From: Ursus arctos
Lineage: Eukaryota; Chordata; Mammalia; Carnivora; Ursidae
Assembly (NCBI RefSeq): GCF_023065955.2
Contig: NW_026622986.1
Location: forward strand, 12,611,848 to 12,675,847
Reading direction: 5' to 3'
DNA: 64,000 bases
Shown: positions 45,604 to 57,528 of the stretch, piece after piece
How the letters are laid out: the number at the start of each line of letters is the position of its first letter
Position numbering within the stretch: the stretch's first letter is position 1
Notes under the pieces: generated by a model
Seen by the model: only the letters and a program-made list of their open reading frames with translations
Database searches by the model: none
Told to the model about the DNA's origin: nothing
Made by a program: the position numbers and the translations under genes

Positions 45604-46131
45604 ACAACAAAGAAGGGGTTTTGTATTGCCAAAGCCATTCATTTGGAAGGGAAGTCTCTCATCTTAGATGATGCCCTTGCTACATTTTGTTGTTGCTACT
45701 CATCAACGCCCTATCATTTCTAAAATGATTGTGATGGCAAAAGAGTGAGTTACCAACTCTGCTAACTGCATTTTTTATAGAAACCATAAATCTGAGAACC
45801 ACTAATTTAATTAAATCTTTCAGATTCTCCCCACCCCAGCTCCCATTTCAGGGCACTTGATCAGCCTTTAATAAATGCAATTTACATTGACTTGAGTATT
45901 TACAAGCCAAATGGAAAACTGGGAGAGACTGTGCGTTGTGGTGTAGTCTCCATGGTGCTAGAAGCTACGAATCCACCAAGAATATTTTCACTTTCAAATT
46001 CGCACACATCCCCATACCCCTTGGCATTGGATTCCTCATTGATTGGTTGCATTTTATTGTGATTTAGCGAGGGCACTATAGTCTGGCCAGGCAAACTTAT
46101 AAGATTTTCATTTCCCCCCCAGGCAACTGTT
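45604..46131. other. Intergenic spacer
   Basis: Unique AT-rich sequence between the LTR and the next SINE. Nothing recognised. Confidence 0.5.
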
Positions 46132-46140
46132 GAAAGATAT

Positions 46141-46331
46141 TAGAGGGACGCCTGGGTGGCTCAGTTGTTAAGCGTCTGCCTTCAGATCAGGTCATGATTC
46201 CGGGGTCCTGGGATCGAGTCCTGCATGGGGCTCCTTGCTCAGCAGGAAGCTTGCTTCTGCCTCTGCCTGCCACTCTTCCTGCTTGAGCGTGCTCTCTCTC
46301 TGACAAAATTAATAAAATCTTAAAAAAAAAA
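46141..46331 (+). mobile_element. SINEC, sense, with target-site duplication
   Basis: GGGACGCCTGGGTGGCTCAG at the head, TCAGGTCATGATTCCGGGGT, TGCTCAGCAGGAAGCTTGCT and AATTAATAAAATCTTA before the A tail. GAAAGATAT is repeated at 46132-46140 and 46332-46340. Confidence 0.93.
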
Positions 46332-46344
46332 GAAAGATATAATC

Positions 46345-48297
46345 TTTCATGCTAATTCAAAAAACAAAAACTTTCAAAATTAGTCTTTGATAGATGGACG
46401 AGAAGCTCTCACTGGGAAGTATCAAAATCTCCTCTTTGCTTCACTCTGTTGACTTCAGATGAGTGAATTATAGGTCCGTTTCATAATCTGGATGTTTCCT
46501 ATGCTCCAGTGAGTAGAATGGCAATTCTTTCTCTGCTTCACATTTCCCAAAGTTTCCTTGTCTGATTCAAACAGATTTACGCATTTGACACCATTTGCTG
46601 CTGCGTGGAAACTGGCAAATCTCAGCAACATACATCAAAGTGTCCATTTAGGAAAAGCACCTGGTTTAACATCTGTCTTTGTTTATATGGAGGAAGATCT
46701 GATTGGCAAAGACTTTATAAATCCAGGGATTTTCTTGATTCTTGCCTTCCCAGTTAATTCCTAGAAGACTGCAGTAGGGGCAAGGGAGGAAGATGAGTAG
46801 GAGGAGAGGGAAAAAAGCTCTATTGTGTTAACCTCTTTATCCCATATGTAAATGGGAGTATTGTAAGACCAAATAACTGAAGGGATTTGTTTAAACTAAA
46901 AAACAGTATTTTCCCAATGTATATGAGATTTTAAAATATATCCCTACTCCCATACCCTCACCTGATATTTTTTTTCATGGGTAATAGTAAAGGGATTCCA
47001 ATCACCGTGTTCACCTAACCGCCATTGCATTTGTGCCCAGCTTTTATGATAAAACAACAAACCGGACATGTTAATTATGGAAGCTGAGGGTTCCCAGGGG
47101 ACACTCTTCTTGTCCTTGCCATCTACAGAGGCATCGAGTCCCATTAACTTCCTCCCCAAGGACTTCCATGGCTAAGTACCGACAAATCTGATTTAGTATA
47201 CGAGCGCTCATGAGTACTATCATTTCATGGCAGGCAGCCCCATGGAGTGAGGTTTGTGGCAGCCTGGAAACCCGGGCTCCTGCCAGGAGAGGTCGATCCC
47301 TGTGCTCACGTTTACATTTCCCCAACGAAGCAGCTGCTGGAGTCATATTGCCTGGCCTCAGATGCAGCTCTGCTTTTTATTAGCTCTGTGACCCTGAACT
47401 TCACCTCTCCGAACGTCTTTCTCTCATCTGTAAAGCAAGGATAAAAATAGCACTTATCTCATAGGGTGATAGTGAAGATTCAGCTGAGAAGAAAACCAAA
47501 TCCCTAGAAGATAGCAAATGTTCAATGCGTGTTTGTTTTATTTTTATTCTGTGCCTGTAAGGACCAGGCTTCCAGATGCCAGATGCAAGCCCTTCATCCT
47601 TAACCAGCCTAGAGAAGATTATCCTGAATGCATACAGGACAGCAGGCTGGTGACTGTAGAAGCCTTGGTGACCATGGCCTTGGAGGTAATAGAGACTGGG
47701 AGGAGACCCACACAGGCTGGACAGGATAGCCGAGGAAGGAGGCAGAGAATAAGGAAGTAAGCTATGTTAGTTGGGATGAATTATCCAGTTCTTGTTTTGA
47801 ACCCCTTTCCCCAAAGCACATCCTTGCCTCAGACAGGCACCCATCAGAGTTAGAGCAAAATGACACAGGACATCAGCTTTGGCTTCATTGGAATTGCTAA
47901 TATGGTCACTTCACTAAGGCTTATGAGGTGCCATATATACAATGAGAATGAGTCATTGGGACACACCGCAAGAGAGAAGAGTGATTTTGTCTCCCCAAGC
48001 CATTGAAGAGCCTCCAACACCTCAAAAAGCAAGTAGCACAGAAACACTAGGAGTTCTGAGTTGAAGATCCTCCCTGCCCAGCATCTGTTGGCATGAGTCC
48101 TGGGCTGTAGTGTGTGCCCAGATAAACACAAGTAAACTAGACACTCACATGGCTGCAAAGCCACTCTCTACTTGCACTCCTGTCTCCCATTTTTGGAAAA
48201 AATGTTTGTGATCTTGATTAATCTTGATTTCTGCTGCTACTTCCCAATTAAGTCTTTAATCAGTCCAAGATTTATTTTGGAGCATGGTGCAACATAT
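46345..48297. other. Intergenic spacer with a MIR
   Basis: Mostly unique sequence. A sense MIR lies at about 47,335-47,540. No exon or gene is seen; the short open frames have no recognisable family. Confidence 0.5.
47335..47540 (+). repeat. MIR, sense
   Basis: Blocks in order: CTGGAGTCATATTGCCTGGC, TTTATTAGCTCTGTGACCCT, TCTCATCTGTAAAGCAAGGA, TAAAAATAGCACTTATCTCA, and ATAGGGTGATAGTGAAGATT. This is the full MIR pattern. Confidence 0.8.
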
Positions 48298-48300
48298 AAG

Positions 48301-48523
48301 GTTTTTTGTTTTTTGTTTTGATGGGGGAGGTGTTTCAGAGAGCATGGGGGAGATAATGGCGGGGCGGGGGTGGGCAGCGGGAGTGGGAGAGGGAGGAGAG
48401 TCTTAAGCAGGCTCCACCCCAAGCGCAGAGGCGGGGGGCTGGGGAGAGCGGGAATTGATCTCAGGGCCCTGACATCATAACCCAAGCTGAAATGAAGAGT
48501 CAGATGCCTAACCCAGGTGCTCC
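48301..48523 (-). mobile_element. Old SINEC, antisense
   Basis: A T/G-rich tail remnant, a GGGAGTGGGAGAGGGAGGAG body, TCTTAAGCAGGCTCCACCCC, GATCTCAGGGCCCTGACATC and CAGATGCCTAACCCAGGTGC. It is diverged, with extra G-rich sequence. Confidence 0.82.
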
Positions 48524-48964
48524 AACTTTAAGAACTGTCTAAAAAATAAAAGATAGTTCTTTGCTTGTCATACCTAATCCATCTTTTCTCACCTAATTCA
48601 AAATTCCACTTCATCATTATTAAATTCTCAGGTATGGTTTTTTCTGTTTCTGGGTTTTGTGTTCTGTTCAGTTGACTGGTAGTCTTCCTCTTGTGTCAGT
48701 ACTCTACTATTTTAACTTCTTTATAAAATATGTTTTGATATCCATTACAGATCTAGAGTTCCCCTTCCTAAACTTCTCTTTCAGTATTCTCTTGGCAATA
48801 TCTACCTCTTCGTTATTTGAGGTGATTATTCTATGTATGCCTGACTTAAGCAGGTGAAACCCTTAAAAGAGGACTCAGCGCTCTCTGCAGCAAAATTCTC
48901 CTTGTCCTCATGAAGCAAGCAGCCATATTGAGGAGGCCTACATGGCTGAGAACAAGGAACAGCA

Positions 48965-49282
48965 TTGCTATAGACTGAATATCTCTGTCCCCTCACTCCC
49001 AAATTCATGTGTTAAATCTGAATGTTCAATGTAATAGTGTTTGGAGGTGGGGGCTTTGGGAAGTGATTAAGTCATGAAGGTGGAACCCTCATGAATGGGA
49101 TTAGTGCCCTTCTAAAGGAGTCCTGAGAGAGCTTCCCTGGCCCTGTGCCTTATGAGGAAACAGGAGGAAGACCAGCATCCATGAACCAGGAAGCAGGCCC
49201 TCACTGGACACTGAATCTGCCAGTGCCTTGATTTTGGACTTCCCAGCCTCCAGAACTGTGAGAAACGATATACTAAGACAGT
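48965..49282 (+). mobile_element. MLT1-type MaLR LTR, 3'-truncated
   Basis: Sequence follows the MLT1 LTR pattern: TGCTATAGACTGAATATCTC, CCCAAATTCATGTGTTAAAT, TTTGGAGGTGGGGGCTTTGG, ATTAAGTCATGAAGGTGGAA, CCTCATGAATGGGATTAGTG and TTGGACTTCCCAGCCTCCAG, AACTGTGAGAAA. It then breaks off just before the usual end. Confidence 0.82.
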
Positions 49283-49289
49283 TTAGCAA

Positions 49290-50583
49290 GACGGGTGAAT
49301 TTAAGCTCAATATGCAAAATAATTTTATTTCTATAAGCTAGCAACAAACAGGAAATGAAATTGATTTTTAAATATTTATAATTAGGATCAAAATTATCAA
49401 ATAACTGGAAATAAATCTAAAAAATATCTGCAAGACCTTTATAGAAACATTTTTAAACATTGAGAGTTAATCAATTAAAATATTGTTTGGAAAACTCAGT
49501 ATTCTAAATGTCTTTTCCCTATAAACTATTCATAGATTCAATGTGATTCCAATCAGAATCTTGGCTTTGTAAAGCTTGACAAGTTGATTATAAAAGACCT
49601 ATGGAGCCCTTTCCCCCTTTCTTCTTTGTATTCCCAATTTTTCAGTTCAAAAGCATAGAAACAGGTACAGGGAGCCTGGTGGCCCACAGTGAAGTGTTGG
49701 AGCCTGGAGAGAATGGGGAAGGCATAAATGTGGGAGAGCCACCCTGCACAGTGTTGGAACATCCCTGAAAGGTCAACAACATAGAATGTGGTATCACAGA
49801 CTGAAGGGAAACAACAGCCCAGCATGGGTTTTCAGAGCCGTGTGGGGGCAATAAATCTGTAGAAGAGGTGGCCTGGCACAGAGTGTCTGAGAAAGGAGAT
49901 AGTTACACGTCTCAAAGTACTTCTGCATAAAATACTAATGAATTGTAAAGTAGAAAGTTAACAGTCCAGAGGAGAAACCTGGCAGATACTACCTCCAGTG
50001 ATCAACATTAACATCACCAACAACGGGACAAATCAAAATTGTAGGTCACATGAGAGGATGCAATGAGTAGAGGGCCACTTCAGTCATACTCTTGCTAAAA
50101 ATGTGTGATCCGAAATTTTTAAAGATTTTTTTTAATTTGTCAGAGAGAGAAAGGAGAGAGAGAAAAAAAAAAACACAAACAAACAGGAGAAGCAGTAGGC
50201 AGAGGGAGAAGCAGGCTCCTCACTGAGCTAGGAGCCTGATGCGGGACTTGATCCCAGGACCCTGGGATCATGACCTGAGCCGAAGGCAGCCGCTTAACCA
50301 ACTGAGCCACCCAGATGTCCCTGATCTGAATTTTATCACAAGGAAACACAAGAAAAACCCACATTGAAAGACATTCTACATTACTGCAATCAACTCCTCA
50401 AAAGATTAAAAGTCATGAAAATCAAGGAAAGACTAAGGAACCCTTCTAAACTGAAAGAGACTAAGACACACAACATCTGAATTAAATACATGGCTCTGAA
50501 CAGGACCTTCCTTGCTATAAAGGATATTACAGACAAGTAGCAAGACTTAAAAAGAATATGAGGATTAAATGATAGAATGTATA
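49290..50583 (+). mobile_element. Old L1M remnant (ORF2 end to 3' UTR), sense, with SINE insertion
   Basis: Positions 49,290-49,610 read as decayed L1 ORF2 (AATTTTATTTCTATAAGCTA, GCAAGACCTTTATAGAAACA, CATAGATTCAATGTGATTCC). Positions about 49,860-50,583 match the L1M-type 3' UTR (CACATTGAAAGACATTCTAC, CATGAAAATCAAGGAAAGAC and the TCTAAACTGAAAGAGACTAA block). A SINEC splits it at 50,121-50,321. I am less sure of 49,610-49,860. Confidence 0.65.
50121..50321 (-). mobile_element. SINEC, antisense, with target-site duplication
   Basis: Poly(T) tail, GGAGAAGCAGTAGGCAGAGG, GAGCCTGATGCGGGACTTGA, CCTGGGATCATGACCTGAGC and CAACTGAGCCACCCAGATGT. A near-perfect repeat TGATC(C/T)GAA(A)TTTT lies on both sides (50106 and 50322). 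Confidence 0.93.
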
Positions 50584-50792
50584 GGGTGCCTGGGTGGCTC
50601 AGTCGGTTAAGCATCTGCCTTCGGCTCAGGTCATGATCCCAGAGTCCTGGCATCAAGACCCGCATCAGGCTCTCTGTTCAGCAGGGAGCCTGCTTCTCCC
50701 TCTCCCTCTGCCTGCCGCTCTGCCTACTTGTGCTCTCGCTGTCTCTCTCTCTGCCAAATAAAGAAATAAAATCTTTAAAAAAAAAAAAAAAG
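50584..50792 (+). mobile_element. SINEC, sense, with target-site duplication
   Basis: GGGTGCCTGGGTGGCTCAGT, TCGGCTCAGGTCATGATCCC, CTGCCAAATAAAGAAATAAA and an A15 tail. AGAATGTATA before and AGAATATACA after look like a diverged duplication. Confidence 0.93.
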
Positions 50793-50805
50793 ACAGAATA
50801 TACAG

Positions 50806-51125
50806 TGGACACGGCTTGAATGGGTGCACTTATACGCAGATTTTTTTCAATAAATACATGGCAGTACTGTAAATGTATTTTCTCTTTCTTATGATTTTAA
50901 TAACATTTTCTTTTCTCTAGCTTACTTTATTGTAAGATTATAGTATGGAATACATATAACATACAAAACACAGGTTAATCGACTGTTCTGGTACCAGTAA
51001 GTTATCCGGTCAACAGCAGATTATTAGTAGTTAAGTGCTTTGGGAGTCAAAAGTTATTCATGTATTTCTGACTGCAAACAGTCAGTGCCCCTAACCCCCA
51101 CATCATTCAAGGGTCAATTGTATTA
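50806..51125 (+). mobile_element. Tigger/MER44-like DNA transposon, non-autonomous
   Basis: It begins CAGTGGACACGGCTTGAATG, continues TGGGTGCACTTATACGCAGA, has an inner AACATTTTCTTTTCTCTAGC block and ends with the inverted partner ATTCAAGGGTCAATTGTA. The terminal CAGTTGACCCTTGAA-type inverted repeats fit pogo/Tigger-derived MER44-like elements. The exact family name is from memory. Confidence 0.65.
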
Positions 51126-51129
51126 GAGT

Positions 51130-51916
51130 TCATTGTCTGTTTGTCAGGGTTGTATGGTAATTATGTGGAATGTACTGACTTGTAGGATATAAATGCTATG
51201 GGAATCAGGCATAATGTAACAATTTACTTGCAAATGGTTCTGGGGGAAAATTCTTTTTTTCCCTCTAATTTTTCTTTTCTCTAATTTTAAGACTGTTCTC
51301 AAAAAGTAAATAAAAAATAAACAGAAAAGGTAAAAAGCCTTAGGCAAATCTTCTTTCACCATGAGGAAAGAGCTATGAATCAGTATTTAAACTTAAAATT
51401 ATGCATAGGTTTTATGGCACTATAAAAATTGTAATGCATACAAACATTGACAATAGCCTTAGCAGCAATATATCAAAATGATGTCTGTCTAAATCCCTAG
51501 GTCCATATGTAGTAATAAGAATTGGAAAATACAAAAAAGCTATCAGTTAACACCACCGAAGTATTAATGACAACTTGGTTGGTTGGGTGCTGTTTAAAAA
51601 GCTGGTATTTGGGAAGCTTGAAAAACGTAAAACCCAATAGTGCTGGTTTCCATGTACAAAATCTGCTTAAAAGTTCATTAGGTGCCAAGAAACACAGCTT
51701 AAAATATTATATAAACTTATATTACACACATGGTTCAAAACATGTTCCTTTAATAAAGATGTTTGCACAGCATACGTTTAATAGGAAACATGTATAATGT
51801 TATATAAACATCCAGTAAATACATTTTTACTATTTATCTTTCAGATCCTATAACGGCTCCTCGAATTCTGTAAAAAGCCTTCTGATGTTTTCCATAGAAC
51901 TTGATTTAGATGTGAT
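51130..51916. other. AT-rich sequence, possibly 3' UTR of a - strand gene
   Basis: Unique AT-rich sequence with no repeat recognised. It lies downstream (on the - strand) of the stop at 51917. On the - strand ATTAAA variants of the poly(A) signal occur near 51,780 and 51,750. Confidence 0.35.
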
Positions 51917-51969
51917 TCAGAAGAAAGACGAGGTATAATAGGATGAATCTGATTCCAATTCAGCAGCAG
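51917..51969 (-). CDS. Candidate last coding exon of an unidentified gene
   Basis: On the - strand a strong acceptor, a T-rich run ending TTTCTTTTCAG (51980-51970), precedes 53 bp that finish a split Ala codon and read AAELESDSSYYTSSFF then TGA (51919-51917). The frame fits exactly with the exon candidate at 53,097-53,142. I do not recognise the protein. The GAD2-APBB1IP interval in human has no - strand coding gene that I can name, so this could be a lineage gene, a lncRNA or chance. It would be an acidic, Ser/Tyr-rich tail. Confidence 0.35.
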
Positions 51970-51984
51970 CTGAAAAGAAAAAGA

Positions 51985-53090
51985 ATTCTATTCTTTATCT
52001 AAAATACTTCGTGGTTAACTACAAGTTAGTAAAAAACAAAGTTGAAGCTTTATGAGTGTTAAGAATAATGAAAAATATCTACATACAGCTACAATATAAA
52101 ATACAAGATTCCTTTTAAATATATTTTGCTCATGGTTGCCACTGAGTTAATTGCTATTGTGGGTAAATATCAGAGCTTCTGGTTTTCTCATTACAAAAGG
52201 AAATGACAAGGTGATGACAGAGCCCACCCCTGAACAATCATATACTATGAACTGAAAAATCTAACAGGCAATTTGCAGCGTTGAATATACCATGACAGGT
52301 ATAAAATAAGACACTGTAAGAGCACACAGAAGGGACATCCTAGTTTTCTACCAATATTGTCTGCTTTTTAGTGGAGGTGATATGTAAGCTGACACCTGAA
52401 GGACGAGGAAAAAGGGTGCCAGGTAGAGGGAAGACGCATATACAAAGAACATACACAAAGAGTGAGGAAGAACACTTGTGGAGTTGCAAGCAGTCTACGC
52501 TGAAGAGGCGCTAGAGCAAAGCAGCACAGTAGGGTAAGCAGCAAAAGAGAAGGCTGAATAATCTGGCAAGAACCAAATTGATCTGAGTGTTTTTATTCTA
52601 CGTAAGGAACTTGGAATTTTACCCAATGGCAAAAGGTCAACCAATGACAAATCAATCACTGGAGATTTAAATGTCACCTGTCAAGTGACAGCTATATGAA
52701 CTACAATATGAACTATAATTGCTTCACTAAGTGTTACTAAGACAAGTCTGGTTTTTTTGGTCTTATACCACTAGCAGAAACAAGAATTTGAGAAAGCCCA
52801 CATATTCAGGGTGACAGTTCCACAGGAATGGAAGAAGTGAAGGAAGAGTATAGCCAGAAATAATAACAGATACATAGACATTTGGGGATTTTTTTTTTAA
52901 AGTCTGAAACACGATGACTAAATGAGGAATAAGTATGTTCTTCAGTATGGTTATGTCTTACATTTTTTATTAGATATACATAAAAAAACTTTAATGTAGT
53001 ACCTATTACCCAAACAATGGAAAGAGATGCCATTGACTATTCACAGTTTATTTCAGAAATCGATGTCTATCTTAATTCATAAATTTGGCA
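51985..53090. other. Spacer, candidate intron of a - strand gene
   Basis: Unique AT-rich sequence with no recognised repeat. If the two exon candidates are real this is the 1,127 bp intron (51,970-53,096) between them. Confidence 0.35.
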
Positions 53091-53096
53091 ACATAC

Positions 53097-53142
53097 CTTC
53101 TTCTAGTTCTCTAGATATATTTTTTTCCAACTCCTGCTGCAC
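53097..53142 (-). CDS. Candidate penultimate coding exon of an unidentified gene
   Basis: On the - strand the acceptor TTGACTTCTTTCAG (ending 53143) and the donor GTATGT (53096-53091) bound 46 bp that read VQQELEKNISRELEE plus one base. The other two frames contain stops. The single base left over joins the CT at 51969-51968 to make Ala, so the pair encodes VQQELEKNISRELEE-A-AAELESDSSYYTSSFF-stop. The charged heptad-like pattern suggests a coiled-coil end. Upstream exons would lie right of 53,142, beyond the L1, and I did not find one in the window. Confidence 0.35.
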
Positions 53143-54856
53143 CTGAAAGAAGTCAAATATTATTTATAATGTCATGTTAAAGAAGAGATATTATTTTAGG
53201 AACTATATATATCTTATGAAATGTGGTCTTCAAATAACACTTGCAGAGACTACAACTAAATTAGGGATTGCTTAAATAGAAAGATAATCACATAAATGAA
53301 ATAAAATAAATCCCTACTTATTTTAATCTTAGGTAACTGAGAAGAAACATATGGAATGCTATTTAGATGAATCTGATAAAAAGTACCTTTAATATTGGTC
53401 TATTGAATACACAGAATTCTGGAAGAGGAGGAAGATGGCGGAGAAGGAGGGGACCATCGTTTCGTCCACTCCGTGGAATTCAGCTAGATAGCTTTCAAAT
53501 GACTCTTAACGCCTGTGAGCTCAACCTGAGATCTAAGAAAAGAACGGTTGCAATTCTACAGATAGAAAAGCGACCACTTTCTGCAAGGTAGGAGGTGCGG
53601 AGATGCGAATGCAAGGGGATATATGGGAAGATAAACCGTAAGGGGAGGGAGCATCCATAAGCCAGCTTTCAGAAAGTGATATAGCAGTCGCGTGCAAATC
53701 GGAACTTTTAGAAGTCTGCTCCGGTGAGGGACATCCCTGCTTGAAAGGCACTCAGGTGGAGAAACAGGGTGGAATCCTAGGTGGGACAGCCTGGGCTCAG
53801 GATCCCCGGAATCACAGAAAGAACACGGCTGTCTGAGTGTGGGAGAGTTCCCAGGCATCTGAGCAGGGAAGCCGGCTGCAACCAGTGAGCGGAGGAGGGG
53901 GCTTTCAGCTGGGTGTTGCCATAAACCATGAACTGCCAAGGGTTGGGCAACTGCTCTCAGAGTGGTGGCCCAACAAGCGGCAGAACCAGGGCAAGACCTC
54001 CCTCCCACCCCCTGGAGGAGCGGTGTGAATGCATGCCACAGGAGGCAACAAAGTTTGGAAACTCCAAAGGGGGTGGCGGGGCTGAGATAAAAATGCTCGG
54101 TCACAGGCTGGGGGTACACAGAGTGCAGACAGAAACCAGGGAGACAGAAGTGTCTGACAGCTTCTCCGTGAGGGCACACTGAAGAGTAGAGGGTGCCAGC
54201 ATCCAGCTCCAGGGCTGGACACTGGGAGGCTGACATTTCCATTCTCATGCTCTAAAGTGGTGCGGAAAGCCTTCAGGGAACAAAAGCCACAGAGAGCAAT
54301 CCGGAGCAGATGACTCAGCCCGGCCCCCCTGGCAAGGGCAGTGCAATACAGCCGGGGAAACGACCCCTGAGAATCAGCGCAGCAGGCCCTTCCCTCAGAA
54401 AACCAGCAAGAACATCCCAGTAAGACCAAGTTTACAGAGCACACGGAACTGCAGAACTCCAGCACGAGGGGAAAATGCTATAAAGAATTCCTGGCTTTTT
54501 CTCATGATTCCTTAATCTTTCCACTTTAATTTTCTATTTCCTTTTCATTTTCGTATTTTAGCAACTCGTTTTTTTCCCAACTTTTTAAATTTTCATTTTT
54601 ATACTTACGTTCTATCCTTTCATTGTATTTAACTTTATTTTTGCATATATAGTTTCTCCTAACAAACAGACCAAAATACACCCAGAATCTACTGTATTAC
54701 TCTGTTCTCATATCCTATCTGATTATATTCTTTCTCTTTTTTAATTTTTATTTTATTTATTTATTTGGTTTCAGGTCTCTTCTGATTTATTAGGAGTATA
54801 TTTCTCTGGGGTCATTGTTGCTATTTTAGTATTTTGTGCTCTCGATCATCTATTCT

Positions 54857-56475
54857 TCTATGGACAGAATGACTAGATGGAAAAACTCACCTCAAAGAAG
54901 AGAACAAGAGGCAGTACTGACTGTCAGGGACCTAATCAGTACGGATATAAGTAAGATGGTGGAACTAGACTTCAAAATAACAATTATAAAGATACTAGCT
55001 GGGCTTGAAAAAAGCACAGAAGACACTAGGGAATCCCTTTCAGGAGAAATAAAAGAAATAAAATCTTAAGAAATCGAAATCAAAAGGCCATTAATGAGAC
55101 GCAATCATAAATGGAGGCTCTACTTCGGGAAAACCGTATGGAGGTTCCTCAAGACGTTAAAAATAGAGCTACCATATGACCCAGTCATGGTACGACAAGG
55201 ATTTACCCCAAAGATGCAAACGTAGGGATCTGAAGGGGCACCTGGACACCAATGTCTACAGCAGCAATGTCCACAACAGCCAAACTGTGGAAACAGCCCA
55301 AATGTCCATCAACAGATGAATGGATAAAGAAGATGTGGTATATATAAATATAATGGAATAGTACTCAGCCATGAAAAACCATGAAATCTTACAATTTACA
55401 TTGATGTAGATGGAAATGGAGGGTATTATCCTGAGAGAAATAAGTCAGTCAGAGAAAGACAATTATCATATGGTTTCCTACCTATGTGGTATATGAGAAA
55501 CAGTGCCGAGGATCATAGGGGAAGGGAGGGAAAACTAAATGGCAAGAAATCAGAGAGGGAGACAAACCATGAGAGACTCTTAACTATAGGAAACAAACTG
55601 AGATTTGCTGGAGGGGAGGTGGGTGGAGGTTGGGGTAACTGGGTGATGGGGCATGAAGGAGGGCACGTGATGTGTAGAGCACTGGGTGTTAAACACAACT
55701 GATAATTAACTGAACACTACATCTGAAACTAATGATATGTGTCAGATAACTGAATAGGAATTTTTAAAAAATTCGTCACATACATAATGGGTAAGGTGAA
55801 ATAAAACACTATTTGCTTATCTTTTCCAGACTTATTGAGCTATAATTAACTAACAAAAATGATATATTTAAAATTTTAAAAATTGGAGGCTGTAACTGTT
55901 AGGAGAAATGAGGCAGAAAGGACAAGTAGTGATATGAAGACAAAATGAGGGAGAATAAAGAAGCTGAGAAAAAAGAAACGACTGGATCACGAGGGGAGAA
56001 TTCGAGAGATAAGTGATACCATAAAGCAAAACAATATTAGAATAATTGGGATCCCAGAAGAGGAAAGAGGGGGTGGCAGAAGGTATATTTGAGAAATTAT
56101 AGCAGAGAACTTCCCTAATCTGGGAAGGAAACAGGTATTTAAATCCAGGAGGCACAGAGAACCCCCTCCAACATCAATAAAAATAGGTCAACAGCTCGAC
56201 ATACAGTAGTGAAGCTTGCAAATTTCAGAGACAAAGAGAAAATCCTGAAAGCAGCTCGGGACAAGAGGTCCTTAACCGACAAGGGTGAAAACATAAGGCT
56301 GGTGGCAGACCTGTCCACACAGAGCTGGCAGGCCAGAAAGGACGGGCATGATATATTCAATGTGCTAAATGGTAAAAATATGCAGCCAAGAACACATTAT
56401 CCAGCAAGGCTGTCATTCAAAATAGAAGGAGAGATACAGAGTTTCCAGGACAAACAGAACCTAGAAAATTTGTGA
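54857..56475 (+). pseudogene. L1 ORF1, broken and split by an L1 insertion
   Basis: The front part reads MTRWKNSPQRREQEAVLTVR, then KMVELDFKITIIKILAGLEK, to a stop near 55,069. An L1 fragment interrupts at 55,122-55,888. The back part holds ISDTIKQNNIRIIGIPEE-like sequence and VKLANFRDKEKILKAARDKR (56,209 on) to 56,475. The RRM-type wording identifies ORF1p. Confidence 0.85.
55122..55888 (+). mobile_element. 5'-truncated LINE-1 inserted in L1 ORF1, with possible extra 3' sequence
   Basis: The host ORF1 word AAATGGAGGCTCT (about 55,108-55,121) recurs as AATTGGAGGCTGT (about 55,883-55,896), a target-site duplication. Between them lie an L1 3' end (ACTTCGGGAAAACCGTATGG to ATGTGTCAGATAACTGAATA, ending about 55,757) and about 125 bp that is not L1 3' end, holding an AATAAA at about 55,799. 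The extra segment could be a 3' transduction. Confidence 0.8.
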
Positions 56476-57326
56476 GCACTAAACCAGCCCTGCAAGAAAT
56501 ATTAAAGGGGATCCTTGAAGCCAAGTGAGAGCCACAAAGTAACACAGACCAGAAAGGAACAGAGACAATATACAGAAACAGTGACATTACAAATAATACA
56601 ATGGCACTAAATTCATATCTTTCAACAGTGACCCTGAATGTAAATGGGTCAAAAGCCCCAATCAACAGACACAGGGTATCAGATTGGATAAAAAAGCAAG
56701 GCCCATTGATATGTTCTCTGCAAGAGACTTGTTTTAGACCCAAGGCACCTCCCGATTGAAAGTGAGGAAGTGCAAAACCATTTATCATGCTAATGGACAT
56801 CAAAAGAAAGCTGGGGTAGCAATCCTTATGTCAGACAAATTAGATTTTAAACCAAAGACTGTAATAAGAGATGAGGAAGGACACTATCATAATTAAAGGG
56901 TCTATCCAACAAGAAGATCTAACAATTGTAAATATTTATGCCCCTAACATGGGAGCAACCTATTATATAAACCAATTAATAACAAAATTAAATAAACACA
57001 TCAATGATGATACAATAATAGTAGGTAGGGGACTTTAACTCCCCACCCGCTGCAATGGATAGATCACCTAAGCAAAAGATAACAAAGAACAAGGGCTTTG
57101 AATGACACACTGGACCAGATGGACTTCACGGATATATTCAGAGCATTTCATCCTAAAGCCACAGGATACACATTCTTCTCAGGTGCACATGGAACATTCT
57201 CCAGAGTAGATCACACACTGGGTTCAAATCAGGACTCAACCAGGCCAAAAAGACGGAGATTATGCCATTCATATTTTTAGAACACAATGCTTTAAAACTT
57301 GAACTCAGTCAGAAGAAAAAATTTGG

Positions 57327-57528
57327 GGGGCACCTGGGTGGCACAGTGGTTAAGCGTCTGCCTTCGGCTCAGGGCGTGATCCCAGCGTTGTGCGATCGAG
57401 CCCCACATCAGGTTCCTCTGCTATGAGCCTGCTTCTTCCTCTCCCACTCCCCCTGCTTGTGTTCCCTCTCCCGCTGGCTGTCTCTATCTCTGTCAAATAA
57501 ATAAATAAAATCTTTAAAAAAAAAAAAA
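57327..57528 (+). mobile_element. SINEC1-type SINE in L1 ORF2, 16 bp target-site duplication
   Basis: GGGGCACCTGGGTGGCACAG head, AAATAAATAAATAAAATCTT and A tail. AGAAGAAAAAATTTGG lies at 57311-57326 and 57529-57544. Confidence 0.96.

Noticed and set aside
53556..54465. Long - strand frames of 186 and 230 codons
   Set aside because: They are antisense to the GC-rich 5' UTR of the older L1, where stops are rare by composition.
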